64,000 nt of DNA from Niallia taxi (lineage in GTDB: Bacteria > Bacillota > Bacilli > Bacillales > Cytobacillaceae): contig NZ_RZTZ01000002.1 of NCBI RefSeq assembly GCF_004005475.1, positions 744,001 through 808,000 of the forward strand. Direction: 5' to 3'. Both the position numbers and the translations under genes were made by a program. This document shows, one piece after another, positions 1 through 7,774 of this stretch. Numbering within the stretch: the first letter of the stretch is position 1; each line of letters starts with the position of its first letter. The notes under the pieces are model-generated. The model did not search any database, was not told where the DNA came from, and was given only the letters and a program-made list of their open reading frames with translations.

Positions 1-1314
1 GATTTCCTTGCAGGTGTCAAGAAAAGGGAAAGAAGAAAAATGTTCACAAAAGATCAGACGCTTGCAAAAGAGCCTCTTATTAAAAAAGAAGGGCTAAAAG
101 GCGGCGGTTATTATGTGGAATACCGTACAGATGACAGCAGATTAACGATTGAAGTAATGAAGGAAGCGATCGAAAAAGGGGCAACTCCATTAAACTATAC
201 GAAAGTGGAAAATCTGATTTATGACAACGAAGGAAAAGTTAATGGAGTAAATGTAACGGATATGTTAACAGGAGAAACCTATTCGGTTTTTGCTGATATA
301 GTTGTTAATGCAGCAGGACCATGGGTGGACACGATTAGAGAAAAGGATGGCAGTAAAAAAGGGAAAACATTGCAGCTTACAAAAGGTGTGCATATCGTCA
401 TTGACCAATCTGTTTTCCCGTTAAAACAAGCCATTTACTTTGATACACCAGATGGCAGAATGGTATTTGCTATTCCAAGGAACGGTAAGGCGTATGTTGG
501 CACAACAGATACCTTCTATAAGGAAGATCCAGTGAATCCTGCGATGACAGTGGAGGATCGCACATATATTCTTAACGCGATAAAATATATGTTCCCAGCA
601 GTTACTATTACAGAAAATGATGTAGAATCAAGCTGGGCTGGGGTTAGACCATTAATTTTGGAGGATGGAAAGGATCCATCAGAAATCTCAAGAAAGGATG
701 AGATTTGGGTATCAGATTCTGGTCTAGTGACAATTGCAGGAGGTAAGTTGACGGGGTATCGTAAAATGGCCGAAACCGTCCTTGAGCTTGTCAGTAAGAA
801 ATTAACAGAAAAGGGTAAGAGCTTTAGCGGCTGTCAAACAAAGCATTTGCCGATATCAGGAGGAAAAGTTGGTGGTTCAGCCAACTTTGAAAGCTATATG
901 GAAAAGATCATTCCAGAAGGTATAAATGCTGGTTTGACAAGAGAAGACGCTGCGACAATTGCGAAAATGTACGGAAGCAACGCACCAGACATTTACAGCA
1001 TGGTGAAGGAAAAGCAAGCAGTGGCACAACAGTTTAACTTACCTGTCCTGCTATGGGCGAAAATCCATTATGCCATGCAGCGCGAACTCGCGATGACACC
1101 AGTCGACGTTCTGCTTCGTAGAACGGGGATGCTCTTATTTGACATAACAGAAGCATTAAAACATAAAGAATCTGTTCTAGCATATATGGCAAACTATTAC
1201 GAATGGGATCAAGCAGAACAACAATTTCACAAGCAACAACTCGAAAAAGAAATTCAACACGCAACAATACCAGCAGATTTACAATCAGCCGAGCTTTTAA
1301 ATAATATAATGTAA
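1..1314 (+). CDS. glpD: Aerobic glycerol-3-phosphate dehydrogenase GlpD (5' end outside window)
   Basis: FAD enzyme that oxidises sn-glycerol-3-phosphate to dihydroxyacetone phosphate at the inner face of the membrane and passes electrons to the quinone pool. The frame is open from base 1 (DFLAGVKKRERRK precedes the ATG at 40), so that ATG is internal and the true start lies upstream. 437 residues are visible; the Bacillus protein has about 555, so roughly 118 N-terminal residues with the FAD-binding Rossmann motif are missing. Visible family landmarks in order are GGGYYVEYRTDDSRL, VVNAAGPW, AIPRNGKAYVGTTDT, SSWAGVRPLI and AGGKLTGYRKMAE, then the helical C-terminal domain. An intrinsic terminator follows at once, so this is the end of its transcript. 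Identity is secure from the motifs; regulation lies outside the window. Confidence 0.95.
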   Translation, partial: DFLAGVKKRERRKMFTKDQTLAKEPLIKKEGLKGGGYYVEYRTDDSRLTIEVMKEAIEKGATPLNYTKVENLIYDNEGKVNGVNVTDMLTGETYSVFADIVVNAAGPWVDTIREKDGSKKGKTLQLTKGVHIVIDQSVFPLKQAIYFDTPDGRMVFAIPRNGKAYVGTTDTFYKEDPVNPAMTVEDRTYILNAIKYMFPAVTITENDVESSWAGVRPLILEDGKDPSEISRKDEIWVSDSGLVTIAGGKLTGYRKMAETVLELVSKKLTEKGKSFSGCQTKHLPISGGKVGGSANFESYMEKIIPEGINAGLTREDAATIAKMYGSNAPDIYSMVKEKQAVAQQFNLPVLLWAKIHYAMQRELAMTPVDVLLRRTGMLLFDITEALKHKESVLAYMANYYEWDQAEQQFHKQQLEKEIQHATIPADLQSAELLNNIM

Positions 1315-1350
1315 TTAAAAAAGAGGGTTTAACTTAAGGAATTCTAGAAA

Positions 1351-1388
1351 AAACTGAACTATTTTAACGTTAATAGTTCGGTTTTTTT
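1351..1388 (+). terminator. Intrinsic terminator of glpD
   Basis: Imperfect 13-bp stem, AAACTGAACTATT pairing with AATAGTTCGGTTT, closed by an 8-base loop and followed by a T-run, 37 bases after the glpD stop. Confidence 0.85.
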
Positions 1389-1415
1389 CGATTATAATAA
1401 TTGAAAACCCTAGTG

Positions 1416-1541
1416 AAATGGAGCGGAGGCCAATCGGCTCCTGCTTAGAAATAGAGGACGCTTTAGACCCCACAGGTTAAACCGAGGAGGCACCATTCCT
1501 CCCCGCGGATAGTAAGTATTGTTGAGCACAATGGAACGAAC
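1416..1541 (+). repeat. Decayed copy of a Bacillaceae interspersed repeat
   Basis: GC-rich island in an AT-rich intergenic stretch carrying the ordered landmarks GGAGCGGAGGC, GGCTCCTGC, GACCCCACAGG, CCGAGGAGGC, CCCGCGGA and AATGGAACGAAC. This order is typical of a short non-coding repeat scattered through many Bacillaceae genomes. A second copy lies at 18190-18298 in the opposite orientation; both end in AATGGAA(C/T)GAAC. Family identity comes from memory of such repeats, not from a search. Confidence 0.6.
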
Positions 1542-2078
1542 TCATCTTAGGAACATACTCTATTACTAATCTTATGTTGGGTTGTTGTTTACAGCTAGAT
1601 TATGGATATTATTACTAATATTCAGTACGGTTGACAAAATGTAAATAATAGGGTATTCTATATCTTGTATGTATTTGAGGCAAGAACGGATTAGTACAAT
1701 AAAAGTAAAAGATTTTGTGTAAAGTTATGTAGATGCAAACCAACCAGGAACAGTTGAAATATAGAATAAACACCACTTTAACAATCTTCTCCAAAAATCA
1801 CATTAAAATAATCTTCCATATGCGGATTAAACCCTTCCAAAAAATTATTCTCAGTTAATGTTATTTTTGCCGCCGTTCTAACTGATAGAACCTAAATTCA
1901 CACTGGCACGGCCTCGGAGCCGTAAGGATGAAAGAGAGGTAGGGCTTTCATTGTTTTAGGCAATGGCACTAATAGTAGTGCATTCCTTAAATATATGCCA
2001 ATAAAAGTGCAAGATTTTACATAGGTCTACTTTCTTCATATAATAATGAGCAAAGATCTATTGCTAGCACTCACCACT
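1542..2078. other. Intergenic stretch without an intact gene
   Basis: No intact gene was found here. It contains a minus-strand gene remnant (1778-1891) and two near-identical 20-base direct repeats of the form CAATAAAAGTnnAAGATTTT at 1697-1716 and 1999-2018, about 300 bases apart. The composition looks like decayed coding DNA. Confidence 0.5.
1778..1891 (-). pseudogene. C-terminal remnant of an unidentified gene
   Basis: On the minus strand, 37 codons run open to a TAA at 1778-1780 and encode a peptide with normal protein character, including LTENNFLEGFNPHMEDYF and ending VIFGEDC. An in-frame TAG directly precedes it at 1892-1894, and there is no start codon or ribosome site, so it looks like the surviving 3' tail of a lost gene. 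I do not recognise the family. Confidence 0.35.
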
Positions 2079-2113
2079 GGGCATCTCCTAAATTAACAGG
2101 AGATGCCTTTTTT
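2079..2113 (+). terminator. Intrinsic terminator with no intact gene upstream
   Basis: Perfect 10-bp stem GGCATCTCCT / AGGAGATGCC with an 8-base loop and six T. Nothing intact precedes it on this strand, so it either ends a small transcript or survives from a deleted gene. Confidence 0.75.
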
Positions 2114-2169
2114 CATGTCAAAACTTGTTTTCATAAAATGAGAGCTATGTTATTATAACCTAGTAAATA

Positions 2170-2258
2170 GATTCGTTTCGCAGTGACTGACGACAATAAT
2201 GGAATGAACCATATGGGAGCTGTGAAAAGGTGTATAGCCGGTCGTCTGGGCAAAAGGT
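2170..2258 (+). ncRNA. ZTP/ZMP riboswitch (pfl motif) in the folD leader
   Basis: The conserved pieces of the pfl motif appear in order: GTGACTGACG near the 5' end, ATGGAATGAACCAT followed by ATGGGAGC, a short variable linker, and GCCGGTCGTCTGGGCA at the 3' side, where the pseudoknot-forming GUCUGGGC element is expected. This class senses the purine precursor ZMP/ZTP, which builds up when 10-formyl-THF is short, and switches on one-carbon genes such as folD. A possible promoter (TTGTTT, 17 bases, TGTTAT at 2125-2153) lies upstream. No U-tract terminator lies between the aptamer and folD, so control is more likely at the ribosome site (GGAGGG at 2284-2289) than by termination. Confidence 0.85.
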
Positions 2259-2295
2259 GATAAACCTTTCTAACACAATACCTGGAGGGATATAC

Positions 2296-3132
2296 ATGTC
2301 TGAGAAAGTAATATTAGATGGAAATGTAGTAGCAAATGCTGTAAAGGAAGAATTGAAAAGCAGAATCGATGCACTAAAGACGAAAGGAATCACACCATGT
2401 CTTGCAACGATCCTTGTTGGTGAAGATCCATCTTCCGCTACTTATGTACGCATGAAAGGAAATGCGTGTGCTAAGCTTGGAATTGACAGCAAAAAAATCC
2501 ATTTAGACAAAGAGACAACAACAGAACAGCTGCTTGAGACCATCCAATCTTTAAATGAAGATAGTAACGTACATGGAATTTTGCTTCAGCATCCTGTACC
2601 TGACCATATTGATGAAAGAAAGGCATTTGAAACAATTGCTATAGATAAGGACGTTGATGGTGTAACAAGCCTAGGCTATGGACAAACAGCCTTGGGCTTC
2701 GGAAAGTACCCATCCTGTACACCTGCTGCTATACTGAAAATAATGGAGCATTATGGGATTGACGCAAGCGGAAAGCATGCAGTCGTAGTTGGCAGAAGCC
2801 CTATCCTTGGTAAGCCAGTATCAGCATTGCTTTTAAATGAAGATGCAACCGTAACAACATGTCATTCTCGCACTAAAAACCTGGCTGAGCATGTCAAACA
2901 GGCTGATATTGTTGTTGCAGCAGTAGGTAAGCCTAACTTTATTCAAGGTGACTGGATTAAACCAGGAGCTGTTATACTTGATGCGGGCTACAATAAAGGT
3001 AATGTTGGAGATGTTGATTACGAGGCTTGTCTTGCAAATGCATCAGCAATAACTCCCGTTCCAGGCGGTGTAGGTCCCGTTACAATCAGTATGCTTTTGA
3101 AGCATACAGTTGATTCAGCAGAAGGAAAATAA
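2296..3132 (+). CDS. folD: Bifunctional methylene-THF dehydrogenase / methenyl-THF cyclohydrolase FolD
   Basis: Cytosolic enzyme interconverting 5,10-methylene-THF and 10-formyl-THF with NADP, supplying one-carbon units for purines and formyl-methionine. The ATG at 2296 follows GGAGGG; the frame stays open 22 codons further upstream, but that part is the riboswitch. The 278-residue product matches the family length (about 283). Visible signatures are the substrate-site Y50..K54 (ATYVRMKGNAC), the DxxVDG loop (KDVDG), the NADP motif VVGRSPILGKP and the C-terminal PGGVGPVT. The family's usual QLPLP is QHPVP here. It is a single-gene unit controlled by the ZTP riboswitch. Confidence 0.96.
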   Translation: MSEKVILDGNVVANAVKEELKSRIDALKTKGITPCLATILVGEDPSSATYVRMKGNACAKLGIDSKKIHLDKETTTEQLLETIQSLNEDSNVHGILLQHPVPDHIDERKAFETIAIDKDVDGVTSLGYGQTALGFGKYPSCTPAAILKIMEHYGIDASGKHAVVVGRSPILGKPVSALLLNEDATVTTCHSRTKNLAEHVKQADIVVAAVGKPNFIQGDWIKPGAVILDAGYNKGNVGDVDYEACLANASAITPVPGGVGPVTISMLLKHTVDSAEGK

Positions 3133-3142
3133 AAAAAGTTAA

Positions 3143-3171
3143 TTGACAAAAGTCCATATTGAAGATATGAT
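3143..3171 (+). promoter_or_regulatory. Sigma-A promoter of the first csp gene
   Basis: TTGACA (3143-3148), 17-base spacer, TATGAT (3166-3171). It leaves an untranslated leader of about 145 bases before the csp ATG at 3325, the long 5' leader expected of a cold-shock gene. Confidence 0.85.
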
Positions 3172-3324
3172 GTATATAACGCTTGTAAGTTCGGTATATG
3201 TTTTTTAAGGATTGTTGGTCATGGTTGCAAATACAGCCTATGTCCGAAAAGGTAGCGATGCTTCACTGATTCCTAAGATTTATATAAGTTCTTAAAGGTG
3301 TAACACAATTTTGGAGGTTTTACA

Positions 3325-3525
3325 ATGAACACAGGTAAAGTAAAATGGTTTAATGCAGAAAAAGGTTTCGGTTTCATCGAGTCTACTGAAGGACAAGACG
3401 TATTCGTTCACTTCTCCGCTATCCAATCAGAAGGTTTCAAAACTTTAGAAGAAGGCCAAGAAGTAACTTTCGAAATCGTTGAAGGTAACCGTGGACCTCA
3501 AGCTTCTAACGTAAACAAAGCTTAA
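3325..3525 (+). CDS. Cold-shock protein of the CspA/CspB family
   Basis: 66-residue single-stranded nucleic-acid chaperone with one five-stranded beta-barrel cold-shock domain. RNP1 (KGFGFI) and RNP2 (VFVHF) are intact, preceded by the family opening [11 protein letters not shown]. The ATG follows TTTTGGAGG. Family members bind mRNA in the cytosol, melt secondary structure and sustain translation after a temperature drop. It has its own strong promoter, long leader and terminator. A second csp gene lies at 5432 beyond the helicase gene; CspB-type proteins and the CshA helicase act together on cold-structured RNA in B. subtilis. Which of CspB, CspC or CspD it matches cannot be decided here. 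Confidence 0.96.
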   Translation: MNTGKVKWFNAEKGFGFIESTEGQDVFVHFSAIQSEGFKTLEEGQEVTFEIVEGNRGPQASNVNKA

Positions 3526-3540
3526 TAATTTTTAGATTAA

Positions 3541-3575
3541 AGGTGATGCCTTTCCTTAATGCATCACCTTTTTTT
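3541..3575 (+). terminator. Intrinsic terminator of csp
   Basis: AGGTGATGC / GCATCACCT stem with an 11-base loop and a run of seven T. Confidence 0.9.
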
Positions 3576-3856
3576 AGTGTAGTACGCTATCGCTCCACAG
3601 GACCAATCATTTTCATCAGGAATTTAAATCCCCTAATACTTTTTCCAGAATGTTTTGGAACATGAAAAAAAGTGAATGGAAGTGGAGAGTATATATTTAT
3701 CATAATTATACAAAGCTCTTGCTCCAATATTTCTCAAGATTAGATTATTTAAATGCCTACCAATTTGGGTAAAATAGGCTAGGGAATCCAATGTGGACGA
3801 CCAACATTCTTTAAAAGTATTTAAGGCAATGAGCAATAACGAAGGAGGAAAAAGTA
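3576..3856 (+). promoter_or_regulatory. Long leader/promoter region of cshA
   Basis: 281 bases with no convincing gene (the small minus-strand frame has no ribosome site or family likeness). It must hold the cshA promoter and leader, but no clear -35/-10 pair or terminator stands out. It ends in GAAGGAGG eight bases before the TTG start. Confidence 0.4.
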
Positions 3857-5323
3857 TTGACGACTTTTTCAGATTTTAATTTAAGCAGCAGTTTAGAAAA
3901 AGCATTATCCAATATGGGTTTTGAAGAGCCAACACCAATTCAAGCACAGGCGATTCCGATTGGTCTTGCAGGTAAAGATATGATTGGACAGGCACAAACA
4001 GGAACAGGTAAAACAACAGCATTCGGTGTCCCTCTTTTGGAAAAAATCGAAGTTGGTAAAGCTGTTCAAGGTCTTGTTATCGCTCCAACTAGAGAATTGG
4101 CTGTACAGGTTGCAGAAGAACTTAACCGTATCGGTGCAGTAAAAGGTATCCGTACATTGCCAATCTATGGTGGACAAGATATTAACCGCCAAATTCGCGG
4201 ACTAAAGAAAAAGCCGGAAATTATCGCGGCAACTCCTGGACGTCTTATCGACCATATTGAAAGAAAAACAATTCGTCTTCAAGATACAAAAATGATCGTT
4301 TTGGACGAAGCAGATGAAATGCTAAATATGGGCTTCATCGAAGATATCGAAAGAATCTTGAGTGAAACACCAAAAACACGTCAAACTTTACTTTTCTCAG
4401 CAACAATGCCAAAAAGAATTCAATCATTGGCAGAGCGCTTCATGGTGGAGCCAGAGCTTGTTAAGGTTAAAGCAAAAGAAATGACGGTTACAAATATTGA
4501 ACAACACTTTATTGAGCTGCAAGAACGCCAAAAATTTGATGTACTATGCAGTCTTCTTGATATCCAATCACCAGATCTTGCGATTGTATTCGGAAGAACG
4601 AAAAAACGTGTTGATGAAGTAGTGGAAGGATTAATCAAACGTGGATATTCTGCAGAAGGAATCCATGGTGATATTCCTCAAGGTAAAAGGGATCAAGTAA
4701 TCCGTCGCTTCAAGGAGCAAACAATTGATATCATGGTAGCAACAGATGTAGCTGCCCGCGGATTAGATATTAGCGGTGTAACACATGTTTACAACTTTGA
4801 TATTCCACAAGATCCAGAAAGCTATGTTCACCGTATTGGTCGTACTGGCCGTGCTGGTAAAAAAGGTTATGCAGTAACATTTGTATCTCCAAGAGAAGTA
4901 GATCACCTTCGCATCATTGAAAATGTAACGAAGAAAAAAATGGTTAAAAACCCAATTCCATCAACTACTGATGTATTGGCAGGAAACCAACAGGCAACAA
5001 TCAACAAAATCCAAAAAACGGTTGAAGAGAACCAATTCGCAGAATATAAGCGTATTGCGGAAACTTTACTGGAAGAAACGGATTCTGTTACATTGCTTGC
5101 AAGTGCATTAAAGCTTCTTACAAAAGAGCCGGATGCAACGCCAGTTAGATTAACTGCTGTTGAACCGCTTCGTTCTAAAAAGCCAAAAGGTGACCGTTCT
5201 GGCGGCGGCGGACGTCGTCGTAGTGGTGACAGAGGCGGACGTGGATATGATCGCAACCGTGGCGGCGGCAACGGCGGCGGCGGAGAAAGAAGAAGCAGAA
5301 ACAGAAATAGAAATAGAGACTAA
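3857..5323 (+). CDS. cshA: DEAD-box ATP-dependent RNA helicase CshA
   Basis: Cytosolic RNA helicase that uses ATP to unwind short duplexes, acting in the RNA degradosome, ribosome assembly and cold adaptation. 488 residues, close to B. subtilis CshA (494). The TTG start is set by GAAGGAGG and by the Q motif beginning almost at once (F4; PTPIQ 25-29). Motif I AQTGTGKT 46-53, Ia PTRELA from 77, Ib TPGR 126-129, II DEAD 150-153, III SAT 181-183 and [10 protein letters not shown] 325-332 are all intact, so the ATPase core should work. From about residue 435 the tail is basic and Gly/Arg-rich (RGG-like), an RNA-binding extension. It sits between two cold-shock genes, in line with joint action on structured RNA. 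Confidence 0.95.
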   Translation: MTTFSDFNLSSSLEKALSNMGFEEPTPIQAQAIPIGLAGKDMIGQAQTGTGKTTAFGVPLLEKIEVGKAVQGLVIAPTRELAVQVAEELNRIGAVKGIRTLPIYGGQDINRQIRGLKKKPEIIAATPGRLIDHIERKTIRLQDTKMIVLDEADEMLNMGFIEDIERILSETPKTRQTLLFSATMPKRIQSLAERFMVEPELVKVKAKEMTVTNIEQHFIELQERQKFDVLCSLLDIQSPDLAIVFGRTKKRVDEVVEGLIKRGYSAEGIHGDIPQGKRDQVIRRFKEQTIDIMVATDVAARGLDISGVTHVYNFDIPQDPESYVHRIGRTGRAGKKGYAVTFVSPREVDHLRIIENVTKKKMVKNPIPSTTDVLAGNQQATINKIQKTVEENQFAEYKRIAETLLEETDSVTLLASALKLLTKEPDATPVRLTAVEPLRSKKPKGDRSGGGGRRRSGDRGGRGYDRNRGGGNGGGGERRSRNRNRNRD

Positions 5324-5431
5324 TAAAAAATATTTTCTGGATTATGTTTAATTTCTCGTCATAATGGTTAAAATGTACAAATGAAGGATATAAATGTATA
5401 TCCTGGTTATTTAAATCTAGGAGGCAATAAA

Positions 5432-5632
5432 ATGGCAACAGGTAAAGTAAAATGGTTTAACTCAGAAAAAGGTTTTGGATTTATCGAAGTAGAAGGTGGA
5501 GATGATGTATTCGTACATTTTTCTGCAATTCAAACAGACGGTTTCAAAACATTAGATGAAGGCCAAGAAGTTAACTTTGATATTGAAGATGGCGCACGTG
5601 GCCCACAAGCTGTTAACGTAACAAAACTTTAA
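5432..5632 (+). CDS. Second cold-shock protein of the CspA/CspB family
   Basis: 66-residue paralogue of the product at 3325, with the same GKVKWFN opening, RNP1 KGFGFI and RNP2 VFVHF, but ending in VNVTKL. The ATG at 5432 follows TAGGAGG; the frame is open 17 codons further upstream without a ribosome site. It starts only 108 bases after the cshA stop with no terminator between, so it may be partly co-transcribed with cshA. Its own terminator follows. The role is binding single-stranded RNA/DNA; functional overlap with the first copy is likely but inferred. Confidence 0.95.
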   Translation: MATGKVKWFNSEKGFGFIEVEGGDDVFVHFSAIQTDGFKTLDEGQEVNFDIEDGARGPQAVNVTKL

Positions 5633-5646
5633 TATGCTTATCTCAA

Positions 5647-5674
5647 AGAACCCTGTATGTACAGGGTTCTTTTT
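5647..5674 (+). terminator. Intrinsic terminator of the second csp gene
   Basis: Perfect stem AGAACCCTGTA / TACAGGGTTCT followed by T-rich sequence. Confidence 0.88.
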
Positions 5675-5704
5675 CGCATTGTTCATTTTTTAGGTTAATG
5701 TTTT

Positions 5705-5732
5705 TTGCGAAATGGACAAAGTCTGTTACAAT
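5705..5732 (+). promoter_or_regulatory. Probable sigma-A promoter
   Basis: TTGCGA (5705-5710), 16-base spacer, TACAAT (5727-5732), 30 bases before the ATG at 5763. Confidence 0.5.
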
Positions 5733-5762
5733 TAAGGCTGATTAAGAAAGAGGTGCTTATAT

Positions 5763-6164
5763 ATGAAGGAATATACTGTTGAATTTCATAAAGAAGACGG
5801 TATGGAAAATATTACAGTCCAAAAATTAAGCGAAGAGGACTTCAATCGTGTCACAAGCGGTGGAACTAGACAGCTGTTTGAGCTTGATACAAATATCGGC
5901 TTTTTCATCTATTTTGATGCAGTGGATGAAAGTGGCAAAGAATCTTATTTAGTCCTTCAATATGAAGAGGAGAATGAATCTCCATCAGCTTGCTATTCAT
6001 TTGAGTTAAAGGATTTTTATCAGTTTATTGCATTGCATTTGAATGATCTGCAAATTGATGAGGATGAAGAGGAAGAAGCGGATGAACAAGAATTTGGTCC
6101 AATTCATTACCTTGCACATTTAATGCATCATATTGTTGAAGACGGAAAGTCTGTGGAAGTATAA
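5763..6164 (+). CDS. Acidic cytosolic protein of unknown function
   Basis: 133 residues, strongly acidic, with a run of Asp/Glu at about 98-106 (DEDEEEEADE). No signal peptide or membrane segment. The ATG follows AAAGAGGTG. It ends at a bidirectional terminator shared with the convergent, also acidic, 97-residue gene at 6209. I do not recognise a family and assign no activity; the reading frame is credible from its ribosome site, promoter and terminator. Confidence 0.75.
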   Translation: MKEYTVEFHKEDGMENITVQKLSEEDFNRVTSGGTRQLFELDTNIGFFIYFDAVDESGKESYLVLQYEEENESPSACYSFELKDFYQFIALHLNDLQIDEDEEEEADEQEFGPIHYLAHLMHHIVEDGKSVEV

Positions 6165-6172
6165 GCAGAGAA

Positions 6173-6203
6173 AAAGGAGCAGGATTAGCCTGCTCCTTTT
6201 TAT
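6173..6203. terminator. Bidirectional intrinsic terminator
   Basis: AAAAAGGAGCAGG / CCTGCTCCTTTTT with a 5-base loop. A-rich 5' and T-rich 3' flanks let it serve both convergent genes. Confidence 0.88.
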
Positions 6204-6208
6204 GTAGA

Positions 6209-6502
6209 TTAAGCCTCTTCTGATGCATAGTGGCTGCTGCAAAAGCTGTGAATCTCTTGGAGCTCTTCATCCTCTAAAGCAAAGTCTAAGTACTTATCCT
6301 GACTGCTGTTATGGAAATGATAATTTAAAACCTTCATTTCCTTCTCATCAACGAAAAATAATACCTTCAGCTCAACTGCTCCGTCCTCAAACAGCTCATC
6401 ATCTTCCTCTTCTTCAAGCTGTAAGATAAATTCATAACGGTCTCCTGATAAAATACCTGTAGGATCTTGAAGCTTTTCAACTGTGTATTCTGTTATATTC
6501 AT
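6209..6502 (-). CDS. Small acidic protein, DUF6509-like
   Basis: 97 residues, opening MNITEYTVEKLQDPTGILSG and continuing RYEFIL, a pattern I associate with the DUF6509 family of Bacillus proteins, which has no established function. The middle is a Glu/Asp stretch (LEEEEDDELFEDG) and a later segment reads KYLDFALEDEEL. No membrane or export signal. The ATG follows an AGGAGGCT ribosome site. The family assignment is from memory of its N-terminus and is moderate. Confidence 0.7.
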   Translation of the reverse strand: MNITEYTVEKLQDPTGILSGDRYEFILQLEEEEDDELFEDGAVELKVLFFVDEKEMKVLNYHFHNSSQDKYLDFALEDEELQEIHSFCSSHYASEEA

Positions 6503-6648
6503 TTGTGTTAGCCTCCTATGTTAATACTTGCTAGTATTTGAAAGTATCGGTGAATTTATTGCACACTCGAAAATAATATCATATTGCTTTCAGGATAGCT
6601 AATGCTTTTCATTTGAAATGAAATATGTTACTATGAAATATTAAATAT

Positions 6649-6677
6649 TTGACTTTTTTTTATAAATGTGCTATAAT
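6649..6677 (+). promoter_or_regulatory. Sigma-A promoter of ydjO
   Basis: TTGACT (6649-6654), 17-base spacer, TATAAT (6672-6677). Transcription would start near 6684 and give a leader of about 158 bases. Confidence 0.85.
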
Positions 6678-6683
6678 AATAAG

Positions 6684-6841
6684 ATAGGTTAAAAGATAGA
6701 TATGTTTTGTCACTTGTTTTTTAAGGTCTAGTCTGTAGATTTCTTACGTTTACAAGTGATTTTTTATTTTTATCGGCTCGAACGTACTCTGGCATTGTAT
6801 CCAGAGCCGAAACAAACAAAAGCTTCATGGAGGTGTTTCAT
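6684..6841 (+). promoter_or_regulatory. Structured leader of ydjO, candidate cold-responsive 5'UTR
   Basis: The leader contains GTTTTTTAAGG (6716-6726), also present in the first csp leader (3200-3210). It can form CACTTGT / ACAAGTG across 6711-6758 and, near the start codon, two mutually exclusive hairpins in which CCAGAGCCG (about 6801-6809) pairs either with CGGCTC or with CTCTGG. YdjO is named a cold-inducible protein, so a temperature-sensing role is plausible but inferred. Confidence 0.5.
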
Positions 6842-7051
6842 TTGGCAATGGGTTTTGGCCGGAAGAATAACGAGGAAGTTGTAAAAGAAGAAGTAGTAAT
6901 TTGGGATTGTGTATCTGAAACATGTAAGTGCTGGATACGAGACAATTTTAAAAGCAGTGAAACACCGAAATGCCCAATTTGCGGCAGTGATATGGCACAA
7001 ACGACTAGAGAATTACAAGTCGTCAATAATAATAGCATTTATTCAAAATAA
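6842..7051 (+). CDS. ydjO: Cold-inducible YdjO-family small zinc-ribbon-like protein
   Basis: About 69 residues. The pattern WDCVSETCKCWIRDNF and CPICGSDM matches the YdjO family: two Cys groups (CxxxxCxC and CPxC) look able to bind a metal, probably zinc, though no metal has been shown that I know of. GGAGGTG at 6829-6835 fits a TTG start at 6842 best; ATG 6848 is possible, and ATG 6827 overlaps the ribosome site. It has its own promoter, long leader and terminator. Family members are cold-induced; their molecular role is unknown. Confidence 0.85.
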   Translation: MAMGFGRKNNEEVVKEEVVIWDCVSETCKCWIRDNFKSSETPKCPICGSDMAQTTRELQVVNNNSIYSK

Positions 7052-7052
7052 A

Positions 7053-7087
7053 AAACTAAAATCCTTTTGGATTTTAGTTTTTTTTTA
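7053..7087. terminator. Intrinsic terminator of ydjO (possibly bidirectional)
   Basis: AAACTAAAATCC / GGATTTTAGTTT, 4-base loop and a long T-run that reaches the cidB stop codon on the other strand. Confidence 0.9.
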
Positions 7088-7774
7088 ACTCGTTATATTC
7101 ATTAATAATGGGATGAGAGAGCTACCCCAAATAACCGTAATCCACGCAGCTAATATCATCGCAAGTGTTGAAAAGGTTGCTTCCTGTTCTCCAAATTCCA
7201 TTGCTTTTGTTGTTCCTACACCATGTGCACCCATACCTAACGCTAAGCCTCTGGCTATCGGTGATTTCAATGACAAAAATTTAATCGCATATGGGCCGAT
7301 AATTCCTCCAATGATTCCTGTCAGAATAACAAATACTGTTGTTAATGGCGGCAGCCCGCCGATTTCCTGTGAAACTTCTATTGCAATTGGAGTCGTAATC
7401 GAACGCGGCAGGATACTGATCATAAAATCAGGTCTTAAGTGAATGAACATAGAAAAGAAATAAGAAGAAACAATAGCAACAACCGTTCCAGTTGTGACGC
7501 TTATAAGCATGACACCAAAGTATTTCTTCAGCAAATGCTTATGTTTATAAATTGGCACTGCAAATGCTATTGTTGCAGGACCAAGCAGATGAGTTAAAAA
7601 TCTGGAAGCATCTGTATAGTTGCCAGCAGGTATATGCAGGCAGCTGATAACAAGTATCAACATTAATGGTGCCAGCAGGAGTGGGTGCAATAAGGGATTT
7701 TTCCACTTTTTATAGCTCCACTTTGTCAGCCTGTATAATAAATAGGTTAACGCTGTAAACAGTAAAATATTCAT
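7085..7774 (-). CDS. cidB: CidB/LrgB-family membrane protein
   Basis: 229-residue membrane protein with about six or seven hydrophobic segments. LrgB-family landmarks are LGPATIAFAVPIYK, PRSITTPIA and GLALGMGAHGVGTTKAMEFGE. Family members work with the holin-like CidA/LrgA; proposed roles are control of murein hydrolase activity and cell death, and export of pyruvate or overflow metabolites. The start overlaps the cidA stop by four bases (ATGA), so the two are translationally coupled. The LysR gene just upstream on the same strand gives the cidR-cidA-cidB order known from staphylococci. Confidence 0.9.
   Translation of the reverse strand: MNILLFTALTYLLYRLTKWSYKKWKNPLLHPLLLAPLMLILVISCLHIPAGNYTDASRFLTHLLGPATIAFAVPIYKHKHLLKKYFGVMLISVTTGTVVAIVSSYFFSMFIHLRPDFMISILPRSITTPIAIEVSQEIGGLPPLTTVFVILTGIIGGIIGPYAIKFLSLKSPIARGLALGMGAHGVGTTKAMEFGEQEATFSTLAMILAAWITVIWGSSLIPLLMNITS

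Noticed and set aside
40-1314. ATG at 40 as the start of glpD
   Set aside because: The frame is open from base 1 and the residues before it fit GlpD, so the gene starts outside the window.
3633-3836. Minus-strand 67-codon frame upstream of cshA
   Set aside because: No ribosome site or family likeness; the region is better explained as the cshA leader.
5160-5438. Overlapping open frames on both strands over the Gly/Arg tail of cshA
   Set aside because: They arise from the repetitive GGC/CGT codons; no ribosome sites, and cshA fully explains the stretch.
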